In this document: piece by piece, positions 1 through 9,183 of the stretch
How the letters are laid out: each line of letters begins with the position of its first letter
Numbering within the stretch: position 1 is the first letter of the stretch
Origin: Terriglobia bacterium
GTDB taxonomy: Bacteria > Acidobacteriota > Terriglobia > Terriglobales > Acidobacteriaceae
NCBI GenBank assembly: GCA_020073185.1
Contig: JAIQFT010000029.1
Location: 1 to 49,341, forward strand
Length of the DNA: 49,341 bases
Direction: 5' to 3'
Position numbers and translations under genes: made by a program
Notes under the pieces: generated by a model
Databases searched by the model: none
Seen by the model: only the letters and a program-made list of their open reading frames with translations
Told to the model about the DNA's origin: nothing

Positions 1-95
1 GGAAGCTGTTCTTCCGCCTTGTCCAGCAGGCCGCTGCCGTGGAGCCAACAACTTACAAGGCGATAGTCCGGTCGGCTCAGGCGGGCCGGAGCTGA
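1..95 (+). CDS. C-terminal end of an unidentified upstream gene (partial)
   Basis: One frame stays open from the window edge to a TGA at 93-95 and encodes about 30 residues (KLFFRLVQQAAAVEP..., ending in AGRS). The mix of hydrophobic and basic residues looks like a protein tail, but it is too short to assign to a family. It lies upstream of argH on the same strand, so it may be the preceding gene of that transcript. A second frame is also open here, so the choice of frame is weak. Confidence 0.3.
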   Translation, partial: KLFFRLVQQAAAVEPTTYKAIVRSAQAGRS

Positions 96-139
96 AACCA
101 CAACCCATTGGGGTTACCTGAGCTAAATAGATACCCCTC

Positions 140-166
140 ATTCTTAATTCTTACTTCTTACTTCGA
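140..166. repeat. Heptanucleotide tandem repeat upstream of argH
   Basis: ATTCTTA, ATTCTTA, CTTCTTA and a partial CTTCGA follow each other directly. The array ends about 30 bases before the argH ATG. It lies within an in-frame upstream extension of argH, and low-complexity sequence there supports the later start. No function is visible. Confidence 0.6.
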
Positions 167-197
167 CTTGCGCCGGGAGCCCGAACTCTTGAAGAAA

Positions 198-1643
198 ATG
201 TGGTCCGGCCGCTTCCGCGAGCCGCTTGATCCCAAATTCGAGCAGTGGCAGCGGTCCTTCGCCTTCGACGTCCGCCTGCTGGCCGACGAAATCGCCGCCA
301 GCCGTGCCTATGCGCGAGTTCTGCGCAGCGCGGGCGTGTTCACCGCCACCGAACTCGATGCGGTGCTCACCGGGCTGGGCACTCTGGCTGCCAAACCCGC
401 GCCCAATCCCGCCGACTTTCCCGGCGTCGAGGATATCCACCAGTTCGTCGAGCAGGAATTGGTCGTGTTGATCGGCGACACTGGATACAAGCTGCACGCC
501 GGGCGCAGCCGCAACGAACAAATCTCCACCGACCTTCGTCTCTACACCCGCCGCAGCATCGACTCGTTTCGCGCTGCCATCGCCGTCCTTGCCGGGGAGT
601 TCGTACGCAAAGGCGAGCACAACGTCGGGGCCGTCATGCCGTCGTACACGCACCTGCAACGCGCCGAACCCGTTCTGGTCCCGCACTGGCTGCTGGCGTG
701 GGTGGAGATGCTGCTGCGCGACGCGGACCGCCTCGCCGACTGCCGCCGCCGCGTCAACGTCCTACCGCTGGGATCAGGCGCGGTCGCCGGCCCGGGCATG
801 GAACTGGACCGCGCCGCCCTCGCCGCTGAACTCGGATTCGAAGCCATCTCCGCGAACAGCATGGACGCCACCAGCGACCGCGATTTCGAGCTCGAGTATC
901 TGCACGCGCTCGCCTCGCTCGCCCTGCACCTCAGCCGCTGGGCGGAGGAAATGGCGCTGTTTTCGACCGTCGAGTACGGATTGGTGCAATTGCCAGAGCC
1001 CTACTCCACCGGCTCCAGCGCCATGCCACAGAAGAAAAACCCCGACGCGCTGGAACTGATCCGCGGCAAAGCCGGGCGCGTGCTGGGCGCGGTGGCCACC
1101 TTGCAAACCGTGCTCAAAGGCCTGCCGCTTGCCTATAACAAGGATTTGCAGGAAGCGCAGGAGCCGCTATTTGCCGCCACCGACAGCATGGCGCAGGCGC
1201 TTCCAGTTGCCACCGGCTTCATGGCCGCTGTCCGTTTCGACACCAAGCGCATGAAGGACGCTGCTTCGTCCGGCTTCCTTAACGCTACCGCCGCCGCGCG
1301 CTACCTGGTAAAGAAAGGCGTCCCCTTCCGGATTGCGCACTCCGCCGTCGGCCAGGCGGTCCGGTTGGCGTTAGAAAAAGGATGCGAACTCGACGGCCTC
1401 ACGTTGGAGGAGCTGAAGCCATTCCGCGCGGAATTCGAGCGCGACTTTTTCGATTGCCTGAAGCTGGAATCCGTCCTCGAAAGCCACAACGTCGCGGGCG
1501 GCACCGCGCCGGCGCGCGTCAAGGACGCGTTGCAAGAGGCGAGAAGGCATATCAACGCGATTAAGAAGGATGGCAACACATCGAGGGGCAGAGTCTCTGC
1601 AATCGCGGGCAGTCAAGGTAAGGTAAAACAAGGCATTGACTGA
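198..1643 (+). CDS. argH: Argininosuccinate lyase
   Basis: This enzyme cleaves argininosuccinate to arginine and fumarate, the last step of arginine biosynthesis, in the cytoplasm. The protein is 481 residues, close to the usual 455-470. The N-terminus MWSGRF is typical of ArgH. The fumarase/aspartase superfamily signature GSSAMPQKKNPD lies near residue 275, and the GRSRNEQISTD substrate loop near residue 105. The start at 198 is preferred because the upstream extension crosses a tandem repeat and does not resemble the family. The last roughly 20 residues (SRGRVSAIAGSQGK...) run past the usual end and look like read-through into formerly intergenic sequence. The YdjM-like gene begins 11 bases downstream. 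Confidence 0.96.
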   Translation: MWSGRFREPLDPKFEQWQRSFAFDVRLLADEIAASRAYARVLRSAGVFTATELDAVLTGLGTLAAKPAPNPADFPGVEDIHQFVEQELVVLIGDTGYKLHAGRSRNEQISTDLRLYTRRSIDSFRAAIAVLAGEFVRKGEHNVGAVMPSYTHLQRAEPVLVPHWLLAWVEMLLRDADRLADCRRRVNVLPLGSGAVAGPGMELDRAALAAELGFEAISANSMDATSDRDFELEYLHALASLALHLSRWAEEMALFSTVEYGLVQLPEPYSTGSSAMPQKKNPDALELIRGKAGRVLGAVATLQTVLKGLPLAYNKDLQEAQEPLFAATDSMAQALPVATGFMAAVRFDTKRMKDAASSGFLNATAAARYLVKKGVPFRIAHSAVGQAVRLALEKGCELDGLTLEELKPFRAEFERDFFDCLKLESVLESHNVAGGTAPARVKDALQEARRHINAIKKDGNTSRGRVSAIAGSQGKVKQGID

Positions 1644-1654
1644 AGAAACCACCA

Positions 1655-2215
1655 ATGGCATCTCCATTCTCGCACGCGGTGGCCGCCCTCAGCATCGGAA
1701 CTTGCTTCTACCGACCCCAAATACCCAAGAGCATTTGGATTACGGGCGTAATCTGTTCCGTCCTGCCTGATCTTGACGTGATCGGGTTTCGATTTGGCAT
1801 TCGGTACGGCGATTTCTGGGGGCATCGCGGATTCACGCATTCGGTCGTCTTCGCCGTTCTTCTGGCGGGTGCGGTGGTCCTTCTCGCGTTGCGACACCGA
1901 GTGTTCGGGATTGGGAGGTTTTCCGTCTTCGCGTATTTGTTTCTGGCGACAGCAAGCCACGGACTGTTGGACGCCATGACGAACGGCGGGCTCGGCGTGG
2001 CGTTTTTCTCGCCTTTTGACAATCGCCGCTATTTCTTGCCGTGGAGACCGGTTCGTGTTTCACCAATCGCGGTAACGCGTTTCTTCAGCGCCCGCGGATA
2101 TGCCATTCTCCAAAGTGAACTGCTGTGGATTTGGCTCCCCGCAATATTGTTCGCAGGGTTAGTTCTGATCGTGCGTTGGGCAAGTCGACGTGAAGTAGAG
2201 GCGGCAAGCGAATAG
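1655..2215 (+). CDS. YdjM/DUF457-type membrane-bound metal-dependent hydrolase
   Basis: The 186-residue integral membrane protein has about four hydrophobic segments. The family's conserved acidic and histidine motifs are visible: PFSHAVAALSIG near the start, LPDLDVIGF near residue 40, and GHRGFTHSVVF near residue 60. Relatives include E. coli YdjM/YbcI. The family is predicted to be a metal-dependent hydrolase with its site at the membrane, but substrates are unknown. The ATG is 11 bases after the argH stop, so the two may be co-transcribed, though no metabolic link is evident. Family assignment is firm; the catalytic role is only predicted from the family. Confidence 0.85.
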   Translation: MASPFSHAVAALSIGTCFYRPQIPKSIWITGVICSVLPDLDVIGFRFGIRYGDFWGHRGFTHSVVFAVLLAGAVVLLALRHRVFGIGRFSVFAYLFLATASHGLLDAMTNGGLGVAFFSPFDNRRYFLPWRPVRVSPIAVTRFFSARGYAILQSELLWIWLPAILFAGLVLIVRWASRREVEAASE

Positions 2216-2229
2216 TCAATCCGAGATCG

Positions 2230-2922
2230 TCAATTCCCGGCCGTATGCGCTTTCACCTGCGCCAGCACCTGTTGCGCTGCCTCGCCCGCATCAATCGTCG
2301 AAAACGCGCTTCCCAACTCGATGGTCGGAATTCCGTGCAGCGCCTGCCGTAGCGCGTCGCTTTTTTCGCCTCCGCGCACCATCACGTTGGGCCCCAGAAT
2401 CACCACCGCCGGCCTTGCCGCCTTCACCAGGATGCGCGCATCCGACACGTTGGCCGTGGTCAGCGGATCGTACCCTGCCTGCCGCAGCACCTCGCGCACG
2501 TACGCCAGCACGTTCGCCGACTGGTCCACGCACACCACCGTCTTCCCCGGCCGCAGCGCGCCGTCTTTCACGCCGCCGCGCTGGTAGAACGCCGACACCG
2601 CTTCCACCTCGGACGCATGCGCCTCCAGCAACTGGTTCAGGTTGGTAATGTCGAGCGTGTGCGCGATGCCCTTGGTCACGTTGCACAGCTTGAGATCGCC
2701 GTGCGCCGAGCGCGCCGACGCCAGCAGGCGCACCAGCATGCCCAGCCCGCTGCTATCCACGAACTCCACCTCGCCCAGGTGCAGCACGAAATGTTTCTGT
2801 TCCGGCAGCAGTTTCGTGAGCTCCCGGTGCAGGTGGTCGGATTCCTGCCCGGCCGCAATTCGGCCGCTGCACTTCACGATCGTGACCTTCCCTACGCGGC
2901 GCGCGTCCAATCGCAGCGGCAT
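2230..2922 (-). CDS. STAS-domain anti-anti-sigma-like protein fused to a degenerate receiver
   Basis: The 230-residue protein has two parts. Residues 5-105 form a STAS domain with the VDSSGLGML motif, whose serine is the usual phosphorylation site in SpoIIAA/RsbV proteins that sequester anti-sigma kinases. Residues about 120-225 have the secondary-structure pattern of a response-regulator receiver (KTVVCVDQSANVLAYVREVLRQAGY). The position of the phospho-accepting Asp reads VVILGPN, so this domain is probably not phosphorylated. GGGGAG lies about nine bases before the ATG. It is convergent with the YdjM-like gene and divergent from the ABC ATPase. No RsbW-type kinase lies in the window, so the partner is unknown. 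Confidence 0.85.
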   Translation of the reverse strand: MPLRLDARRVGKVTIVKCSGRIAAGQESDHLHRELTKLLPEQKHFVLHLGEVEFVDSSGLGMLVRLLASARSAHGDLKLCNVTKGIAHTLDITNLNQLLEAHASEVEAVSAFYQRGGVKDGALRPGKTVVCVDQSANVLAYVREVLRQAGYDPLTTANVSDARILVKAARPAVVILGPNVMVRGGEKSDALRQALHGIPTIELGSAFSTIDAGEAAQQVLAQVKAHTAGN

Positions 2923-3027
2923 ACGAGGCGTCTCCCCACCAAAGTGCCCTGAAGTCGCGGATTATATCGCGAAACTCCGGCGCGTCCGGGCGGCGCATCC
3001 TTAATGTTAAGATCAGAGATTGCCCGC

Positions 3028-3729
3028 ATGGCCGCCATCATTCAGGTCGAAAACGTCACCAAGATTTACCGCCTGGGCAAGGTCGAAGTGCCGGCGGTGC
3101 GCGGCGTCTCATTCCAGGTCGAGAAAGGCGAGTTTGTCGCCGTCGTCGGTCCCTCAGGCAGCGGAAAATCCACTCTTTTCTACATGCTCGGCGGCCTGAC
3201 CCACGCCGACTCCGGCCGCATCATCATTGACGGCGACGACTTCGCCCGTCTCTCCGACGCCCAGCGCACGCGCATGCGCAAGCGCAAAATCGGTTTCGTC
3301 TTTCAGAAATTCAACCTGCTGCCGACCCTCAACGCGCGCCTGAACATCGAGATTGCCCAGGACATCGCCGGCCGCAACGGCCAACACACCGACGCCGCCT
3401 GGTTCGACCAGATCACCAAGTTACTCGGTATCGCCGATCGCCTCGAGCACCGGCCCTCGGAGCTGTCCGGCGGCGAGCAGCAACGCGTCGCCCTGGCGCG
3501 CGCGCTCATCAACCAGCCCGCTATCATTCTGGCCGACGAGCCCACCGGCAATCTCGACAGCAAGAATTCCGAAATCGTCCTCCGCCTGCTGCAGGAGACC
3601 AACCGCACGCTCGGCCAGACAGTGCTCATGATCACCCACAATCTTGAGGCAGCCGCCTTTGCCGGGCGCATTCTGCACATGCGTGACGGCCAGATCGCCG
3701 GCGAGGAGAGTAAGATCGCTCAGCCATGA
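3028..3729 (+). CDS. ABC transporter ATP-binding protein, LolD/MacB-type
   Basis: The 233-residue ATPase has all the core motifs: Walker A GPSGSGKST, a Q-loop at VFQKFNLLP, signature LSGGEQQR, Walker B IILADEPTGNLDS, and H-loop MITHN. This set, with the TGNLDS sequence, is typical of the LolD/MacB/FtsE group, which power lipoprotein extraction, efflux or mechanotransmission. A longer start at 3004 is open, but MAAIIQVENVTKIY at 3028 fits the family. No FtsX/MacB-type permease is adjacent, because the next gene is on the other strand. Its membrane partner must be encoded elsewhere. Confidence 0.92.
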   Translation: MAAIIQVENVTKIYRLGKVEVPAVRGVSFQVEKGEFVAVVGPSGSGKSTLFYMLGGLTHADSGRIIIDGDDFARLSDAQRTRMRKRKIGFVFQKFNLLPTLNARLNIEIAQDIAGRNGQHTDAAWFDQITKLLGIADRLEHRPSELSGGEQQRVALARALINQPAIILADEPTGNLDSKNSEIVLRLLQETNRTLGQTVLMITHNLEAAAFAGRILHMRDGQIAGEESKIAQP

Positions 3730-3805
3730 TGGTAGTCCGGAGTTCGTAATCTCGGGCGCAGCTCCTCACTGGTGGCGAGGAGCAATGCGACACGCGAGAT
3801 TGCTT

Positions 3806-5017
3806 CTATTGCAAGGAGATCGTATGAAAATCCTTCGGATGGCCGATGACCAGTTGCACGCCGCTGGCGAAAAGGACAAGGGAGCTGGAAGCGTCCTGGT
3901 AGCGTTGAATAATAAAGATTCCATCCCCGTCAGGCGGCCCCGCGGGTCTGCGGCCACGCCACTCGATGGAGGCGATCCGATCTTTCGTGATCCGCGCTGC
4001 GATGGCGATCTCCGGCATGTTGGCGTCGAATCGAACCTGTCCCTTCAAGAACACTACCAAGCGGCTCGGATCCCCGGGCGACGCAGAGATGCGCTTGAGA
4101 ACATACGCTGAATCTTCGCGGTCCTCACCCGCGAACACGCCCCGGATGGCTGCTTGGGCTTGCTGCCCCTGCTGTTGCAGCCATGCCACGGCATCGGGAT
4201 CGAAATCACCAAGCTGTGCCAATCGCCAGTGCTGAAGCTCGGGGATCTGACTCGCCTCATCCTGTGCAATGCCGGACGGCGCAGACGGAGGATGCGGCAC
4301 AGCAACCGGCTTTTGCAGCTTGGCAAGAAGCAGTATCGACGACAGCAGCAGAATTGGCCCGCCAATATAGGCAGTTCGAAACCAATTCCAGCGGCGCGGA
4401 AATAGCATCACGCGCTCGGAATCCGCTCCCGGCATCTGGCGTGAAGCCGCTGCGATGGTTAGCATCCGTCGGATACAGTCCAATACGCGGTGGGAAAGAC
4501 TTGCTTCCTCGAGCAGCAACTCGCTAAATTCCAAGCGCTGCTGTTCGAGGGTCAGAAAGTTACCGGATGAGCGGCAAAGTTGGTGGATTTCGGCCAGGAT
4601 CGTGGGGGTGCAAAAGAGCATTTCCGCTACCCCCGGGTGGTCGCTGCTGAGTCGAAATCGTGCGTTGAACATTAGGTCGGATGAGGGCAGAGGTGTTCGC
4701 CCGGCTTCTGTCTCATAACCCTTGGGAACGCAGAAGAGAGAAATATTGCCGGCTGCCGGCACCTGGATGTTGAGACCCGGCCGCTGGTCGGAACGGGAGA
4801 ACCTGACCAAGACCGCCGAGGAACTCATGCTGCCACGGATCAACAAGTCGCCGCTATCACGGTCCGTCTCGCCGTGAACGGCCTTGACAATAGCGCGCAC
4901 ATCGCCGGCGATGTGGCCGTAACCGCGCAGTCGCATCCGGCGCAGCAGGAGTTCTATGACGAAACCCGCCAGCGGGGTCGCCACCAGCACTGCAATCAGG
5001 ATCCCGTCGTACCTCAT
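3806..5017 (-). CDS. Unknown two-span membrane protein
   Basis: I do not recognise this 403-residue protein. A hydrophobic segment at residues 6-24 (ILIAVLVATPLAGFVIELL) is followed by an Arg-rich stretch (RRMRLRGYG) that would remain cytoplasmic. A second membrane span lies near residues 215-236 (YIGGPILLLSSILLLAKL). The C-terminal 165 residues contain an Ala/Gln-rich helix and a beta-rich end. The ATG has only a weak ribosome-binding site. It starts 47 bases after the PilX-like gene on the same strand, so it could be the last gene of the pilin operon, but nothing in the protein shows a pilus role. Confidence 0.7.
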   Translation of the reverse strand: MRYDGILIAVLVATPLAGFVIELLLRRMRLRGYGHIAGDVRAIVKAVHGETDRDSGDLLIRGSMSSSAVLVRFSRSDQRPGLNIQVPAAGNISLFCVPKGYETEAGRTPLPSSDLMFNARFRLSSDHPGVAEMLFCTPTILAEIHQLCRSSGNFLTLEQQRLEFSELLLEEASLSHRVLDCIRRMLTIAAASRQMPGADSERVMLFPRRWNWFRTAYIGGPILLLSSILLLAKLQKPVAVPHPPSAPSGIAQDEASQIPELQHWRLAQLGDFDPDAVAWLQQQGQQAQAAIRGVFAGEDREDSAYVLKRISASPGDPSRLVVFLKGQVRFDANMPEIAIAARITKDRIASIEWRGRRPAGPPDGDGIFIIQRYQDASSSLVLFASGVQLVIGHPKDFHTISLQ

Positions 5018-5064
5018 TGGCGCGTGCGCCTGTCAAGCAGCAATGGAGCCCTCTAACGACGCCG

Positions 5065-8000
5065 CTAGAACACCTGCTGGAACCCGACGTCCACTACGTC
5101 GCGGAACTTGGGAGTGCCCGGCGGAAGCTTCGTGACGTCCTGAAAGTCGAGATCGAACGCGTAGTTACGATTAGGAGGCGAATAGACGGTGCCGCAGCAC
5201 TTGAATATCCCGGTCGCATACTGCGAATAGTAGAGGCTCACCATCGATCCCATGTAGTTGGAACTGCTGCCTCCCCAGTTTTCCAGATAGCGCAGGAAAT
5301 TGTGCACTCCCCCGTCAGTGCCGAAATCGCGCGGCACGGTGGGGTTTCCGGCCCAAGTTGGTATGGGGAAATTGATGTTCTTTCCTGATGCGATGGCAAC
5401 CCGGAAGTAGGTGGTGGCCCCGGAGCGGCCTCCATCGTCGGCCGGACTGGTAAGACTCTCGCGGTCGGTCCAACTGTTGGACAGCAGTGTCACGGTGTCG
5501 GCAATCACGGCGGAAGAAGCGTGCGCGCCCGTGAACCCGCCGCTGGCATTGTAGTCGCCGAGAATGTAAGCCGGATTCTCGCTGGCCACAGTGAAGCCTC
5601 CTCCGCCAACCGGCGTCGTGTCCCAGCGAACTGGAACGTTGCCTCGGCTGCCGTCCACCAATCGAACGGCGCGACGTGCACCCGATATCCAATTCTTCCG
5701 CGCCATGCTCGTGCAGTCGACCGTGGCAGCCGGGTTGCCTGACTTGCCTGCGCCAAAGCCCAAGCCAAGGTTCGCGGCCCCCCAAGTGTCCAGCCTGCCG
5801 TTGCCGTCCGCATCCTCGCCGGTATCCATGGTCCCATTCGGTGTACCCAGGGCGACTGCGGGATTGATGATGTCTTCAAACCCGTACTCGCCGTTCTTCA
5901 CCGTCCCGGCATTCGGATTGGGCAACATTCCGCGACGATCCGAGAAGTACAGCACGTATCCGTTTTGCGAAACCGCTTCCGTCAACTTACCGTTGGTACC
6001 GGTCGTGCCATTGAGCCATCTCTGCAGATTCTTGACGTCAATTTCGACCGCGTTCATCACCCCGCCAACACTGCAAGTCGTGGAGGCGCGCGAGTTCTCC
6101 CTCAGTTCGCCTTCGCGAGCGTCATAGAAGGTGATGGGATACCAGTTGTACCGGGTAACGCTTGTGGAGTCGTTGCCATCGCCGTAGTAGACGCTGTTGG
6201 AGTGCGTGTCGGTTTGCACTTCGGCAGGCTTCTCGATGCCCTTGGCGTTGACCACGGTTTGATAGATACAGGCCGGCTGGCGATAGCCTCCGCAGGGGGG
6301 GTTGGTCGCCACTTTTGCAGTGGTTTGAACCGCATCCACCCGAGGGTCCAGGGAACCGTTTCCATTGCGATCAGCCGGCTGCTGAAAAAGGAGAATCGCG
6401 TTGGGATGAACAGGATTGGGAGCAGCAGCGGTTGGCGGGGTCAGTCCACGGGCAAAACCCAGTTCCAGCCATTCCTTCGTCACGGGCAGGAAGGTGTTGT
6501 CTGCCTGGCGAATCTCCACCCGCAGGTAGCCATCGATCAGGTTCCACGTGGTCCCCGGAGCAGCGGGCGCGCTGGCGGCTTGGACGGGAACCATCGCTGC
6601 CGCCTGCGTCGCGGTCGCGAAACAAACAGGATTAGGGCTGGTCGGATTCGCGGTGCCGATGAAAGGCGCATAACCGGTGGTGGGAGCCGTGAATACCGCC
6701 GCTCTCGCATCGGCTACATTGACCGGCTTGCTTTCGTAATTCAGCAAGGTGAAGGAACTGCTGGCTGGCGCCGGAGTCGAAGGAACAGTGGCCCAATCCG
6801 ACGGCAGGCAAAACTGCGCGCTGCTCCCAGACCAACTGCTTGGGTCCTGCACCGCCGTCGATCCTTCGGCAAAGTAGGTGACGTAGGGCTTGCCCGAACC
6901 GGAAGGCATGGCGGGCAACCCGGTTGGCACTGCCGCCGTCACACCTTGACTGTAATCAGGAGCGGTGGCATTGGTTTGCACATCGGCCAAGCGGATGTTG
7001 TCGGCATCGCTGGCGCCCCCGGGAAGTTCGTCCGGATCATCGGAGAGCAGCACGCGAATTTGCGCCTGATTGTACAAGCGCGATTCACCCACTGCCGAAT
7101 TCACCGACTCGCCGGGCGCCGGACGACGCAAGATTTCGATGGGATTCACACCGCTTTGCACAAACGAGAGGCTCAGCGGTTTGACCCCCGTGCTGCCGCT
7201 CAGAATCATGCTCTTATAGGTTGAGGTCGACAGCGAAGTCCAATTCGGGTTGACTGCGCCGGTTCCGCCATAGGTAGCGCTCGGACCACCAATCGAGCTG
7301 CCCTCGTTAGGAGCCACCGTGAGATTGCGGCACGCTGGTTGGGCGCCGTCACAGCCAGCGGGCTGCTTCGGAATGTTGATGGCTGCCGTGCGAGCCGGAT
7401 TAGAAGTAGAACTCGCTCCGCTAGCCAACTGGTCCCGGACCACATCCTTCGCCGCTCGGATGAAGGTGTGGAAGGTGAGGGTGCCCTCAGCGGCCAGAAA
7501 CAGATTTCCATTGGTCTGCGTACGACCGTTGAAGTCGAAAGGAGGTCCGGGGAAAAAGCTAAGATCGCTTTCGGAAAAAACACCAAATTGGAAAACCGGG
7601 ATTAAAGCCACTTCAACCTGGCGCACCATGCTCACTTCTTCACCGCCGGGCCGGAAAGCCGTCACCTGCAAGGTGAGGGGGACTATCTGCGCATACAATC
7701 CTGCGTTCGGCCCTTGGCTGATCGTCTGCACGCGCGACGGAGGAGCGGCACAGCCGGCGGGAGGAACGGGAATGGTGATGGCATACGTGGAGTAGGTAAC
7801 CCCCACGTCCGCAAACGAGGGAAACCCGGTTTGCAGATTCGTAATGTCACACCAATTCGGGGCGGCATTCAGAACATACAGGGTACCGAGGTCAGCCGTC
7901 ATTTTTTCCATACCGGCCTCAGCACCGTAATATGCCAGATTGTTGCCCGAATCAGTTTTCTGGAGGCGCTGTTCGGTGTTCACCTTGATAAGGACGGCCA

Positions 8001-8100
8001 CCGCCAATGCGGACATGAGCATCAGCAACAATAATGCCGATATCAGCGCAAATCCGCGTTGCATTTGTGTGCGTTGCGAGCCTGAATGTTGGTCTGACAT
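5065..8100 (-). CDS. Very large PilX-like minor pilin / pilus assembly protein
   Basis: The 1011-residue protein begins with a short basic leader, a type III prepilin-like junction (MQRGFALISA) and a long hydrophobic helix, as in PilX-type minor pilins that help start type IV pilus assembly. Typical PilX proteins are about 200 residues, so some 800 residues form an unusual extracellular region. It is rich in Ser/Thr/Gly/Pro and has two DxNGNGxxD-type calcium loops: DRNGNGSLD near residue 575 and DADGNGRLD near residue 761. The start at 8100 is chosen over 8127 because GAGGTG lies eight bases upstream, just after the PilW stop. It is the last gene of the fimT-pilV-pilW-pilX-like cluster. Confidence 0.85.
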   Translation of the reverse strand: MSDQHSGSQRTQMQRGFALISALLLLMLMSALAVAVLIKVNTEQRLQKTDSGNNLAYYGAEAGMEKMTADLGTLYVLNAAPNWCDITNLQTGFPSFADVGVTYSTYAITIPVPPAGCAAPPSRVQTISQGPNAGLYAQIVPLTLQVTAFRPGGEEVSMVRQVEVALIPVFQFGVFSESDLSFFPGPPFDFNGRTQTNGNLFLAAEGTLTFHTFIRAAKDVVRDQLASGASSTSNPARTAAINIPKQPAGCDGAQPACRNLTVAPNEGSSIGGPSATYGGTGAVNPNWTSLSTSTYKSMILSGSTGVKPLSLSFVQSGVNPIEILRRPAPGESVNSAVGESRLYNQAQIRVLLSDDPDELPGGASDADNIRLADVQTNATAPDYSQGVTAAVPTGLPAMPSGSGKPYVTYFAEGSTAVQDPSSWSGSSAQFCLPSDWATVPSTPAPASSSFTLLNYESKPVNVADARAAVFTAPTTGYAPFIGTANPTSPNPVCFATATQAAAMVPVQAASAPAAPGTTWNLIDGYLRVEIRQADNTFLPVTKEWLELGFARGLTPPTAAAPNPVHPNAILLFQQPADRNGNGSLDPRVDAVQTTAKVATNPPCGGYRQPACIYQTVVNAKGIEKPAEVQTDTHSNSVYYGDGNDSTSVTRYNWYPITFYDAREGELRENSRASTTCSVGGVMNAVEIDVKNLQRWLNGTTGTNGKLTEAVSQNGYVLYFSDRRGMLPNPNAGTVKNGEYGFEDIINPAVALGTPNGTMDTGEDADGNGRLDTWGAANLGLGFGAGKSGNPAATVDCTSMARKNWISGARRAVRLVDGSRGNVPVRWDTTPVGGGGFTVASENPAYILGDYNASGGFTGAHASSAVIADTVTLLSNSWTDRESLTSPADDGGRSGATTYFRVAIASGKNINFPIPTWAGNPTVPRDFGTDGGVHNFLRYLENWGGSSSNYMGSMVSLYYSQYATGIFKCCGTVYSPPNRNYAFDLDFQDVTKLPPGTPKFRDVVDVGFQQVF

Positions 8101-8110
8101 ACCTGACACC

Positions 8111-9178
8111 TCAGTTGTAACGGTCATGGAAGCTCAGGTTGCGCGGGCCAAGGGAGGTGGTGAGGGAGAAGTGATCGTAAACCCCCTGAGCATTGCGACG
8201 GGGGGAGCGGACCGACATGGTGATGTTGATTTTTCGAATCTGGTTAGGTACCGGCGTTGCGGGGGATCCGGTGGCGGCGTCGGGCAAGGCGGTGGTAAGA
8301 GTGCTGGTATTGGTGTCGAAGACGTCGTAGGTGAACTGCAAGTCCTCAATGTGGTCCGCCACCGGCGTAGGAGTTCTGGCGCCAATCTGGCGCATCAACT
8401 GCGTATCCGGGCCGCTGGGTGTGTCGATCTGCTGAATGAAGTAGGTGATCATCATGATGCGAGAAACGGTAATGGCAGGGTAATAGGGAGCGGTTCCGGG
8501 TACTGGGCTGAACTCCAGGGACTTGATATTACCGGCGGTAGCGCCGGACTGGTTGATGTTCAACGGATCGAGGTTGGCAAATGTGATGACTCTGGTGGTG
8601 GTGTCAAAGTTGGTGACCACCCCGGCCGCGGCGCCGTTCGCATTCTGTAGCAAAAGCACGTCGCCGATAGTTAGCCCAACAGCGGGATCACCGAGCGCCG
8701 GCGTGGTGCCGGCCGGCATGGTTAGGGTGGTGCCGTCTTTGGCAGCCACCTGCGTGGTGTATGCGCTCCAGTTCAGTCCAGGGTCAATGTAGGTGATGAT
8801 GATCGCGTCACTGGCTCGCACCACGTTGGGCCCGACGCCGTTGGCCGGCGTGACCTTGTACAGAACGCCTTGAGTAAATTTATTGTTCACCGTGATGTAG
8901 CACCTGACGCTATCGCAGGCGAACTGGGGATTCGTCCCACCGGAAGCGGTGCTGGGAATGGGAATCCCCCCCATTGGGATCCCGGTTCCTGCCTGGTTTA
9001 AATCTCGCGCCAGTTGATTCGCCGCCCCTCTGAGTTCCGCCTGCATTTCCGCCTGTTGCGTAACCATGGTGGAGACTTGCACGGACTTCTGGTACAAACT
9101 GGTGGCCGCCGCCATCACCACCAGTAGGACGGCGATGGCAACCATCAGTTCGACAAAGGTAAATCCCTTTTCCTTCAT
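8111..9178 (-). CDS. PilW-like minor pilin
   Basis: The 355-residue prepilin starts with MKEKGFTFVELMVAI, a classic cleavage and N-methylation site (G|FTxxE) followed by a hydrophobic helix. After PilD-type peptidase processing it would be built into the tip complex of a type IV pilus or pseudopilus. Its order after PilV and before PilX, and its size, match PilW. The ATG is five bases after the PilV stop, with AGGAG just upstream. Downstream of the helix the sequence is beta-rich and Thr/Gly/Pro-rich, as expected for a surface domain. Confidence 0.88.
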   Translation of the reverse strand: MKEKGFTFVELMVAIAVLLVVMAAATSLYQKSVQVSTMVTQQAEMQAELRGAANQLARDLNQAGTGIPMGGIPIPSTASGGTNPQFACDSVRCYITVNNKFTQGVLYKVTPANGVGPNVVRASDAIIITYIDPGLNWSAYTTQVAAKDGTTLTMPAGTTPALGDPAVGLTIGDVLLLQNANGAAAGVVTNFDTTTRVITFANLDPLNINQSGATAGNIKSLEFSPVPGTAPYYPAITVSRIMMITYFIQQIDTPSGPDTQLMRQIGARTPTPVADHIEDLQFTYDVFDTNTSTLTTALPDAATGSPATPVPNQIRKINITMSVRSPRRNAQGVYDHFSLTTSLGPRNLSFHDRYN

Positions 9179-9183
9179 GGCTC

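Noticed and set aside
5965-7224. A 419-codon plus-strand frame opposite the PilX-like gene
   Set aside because: The opposite strand has the prepilin motif and operon context. The frame is Gly/Arg/His-rich and has no ribosome-binding site.
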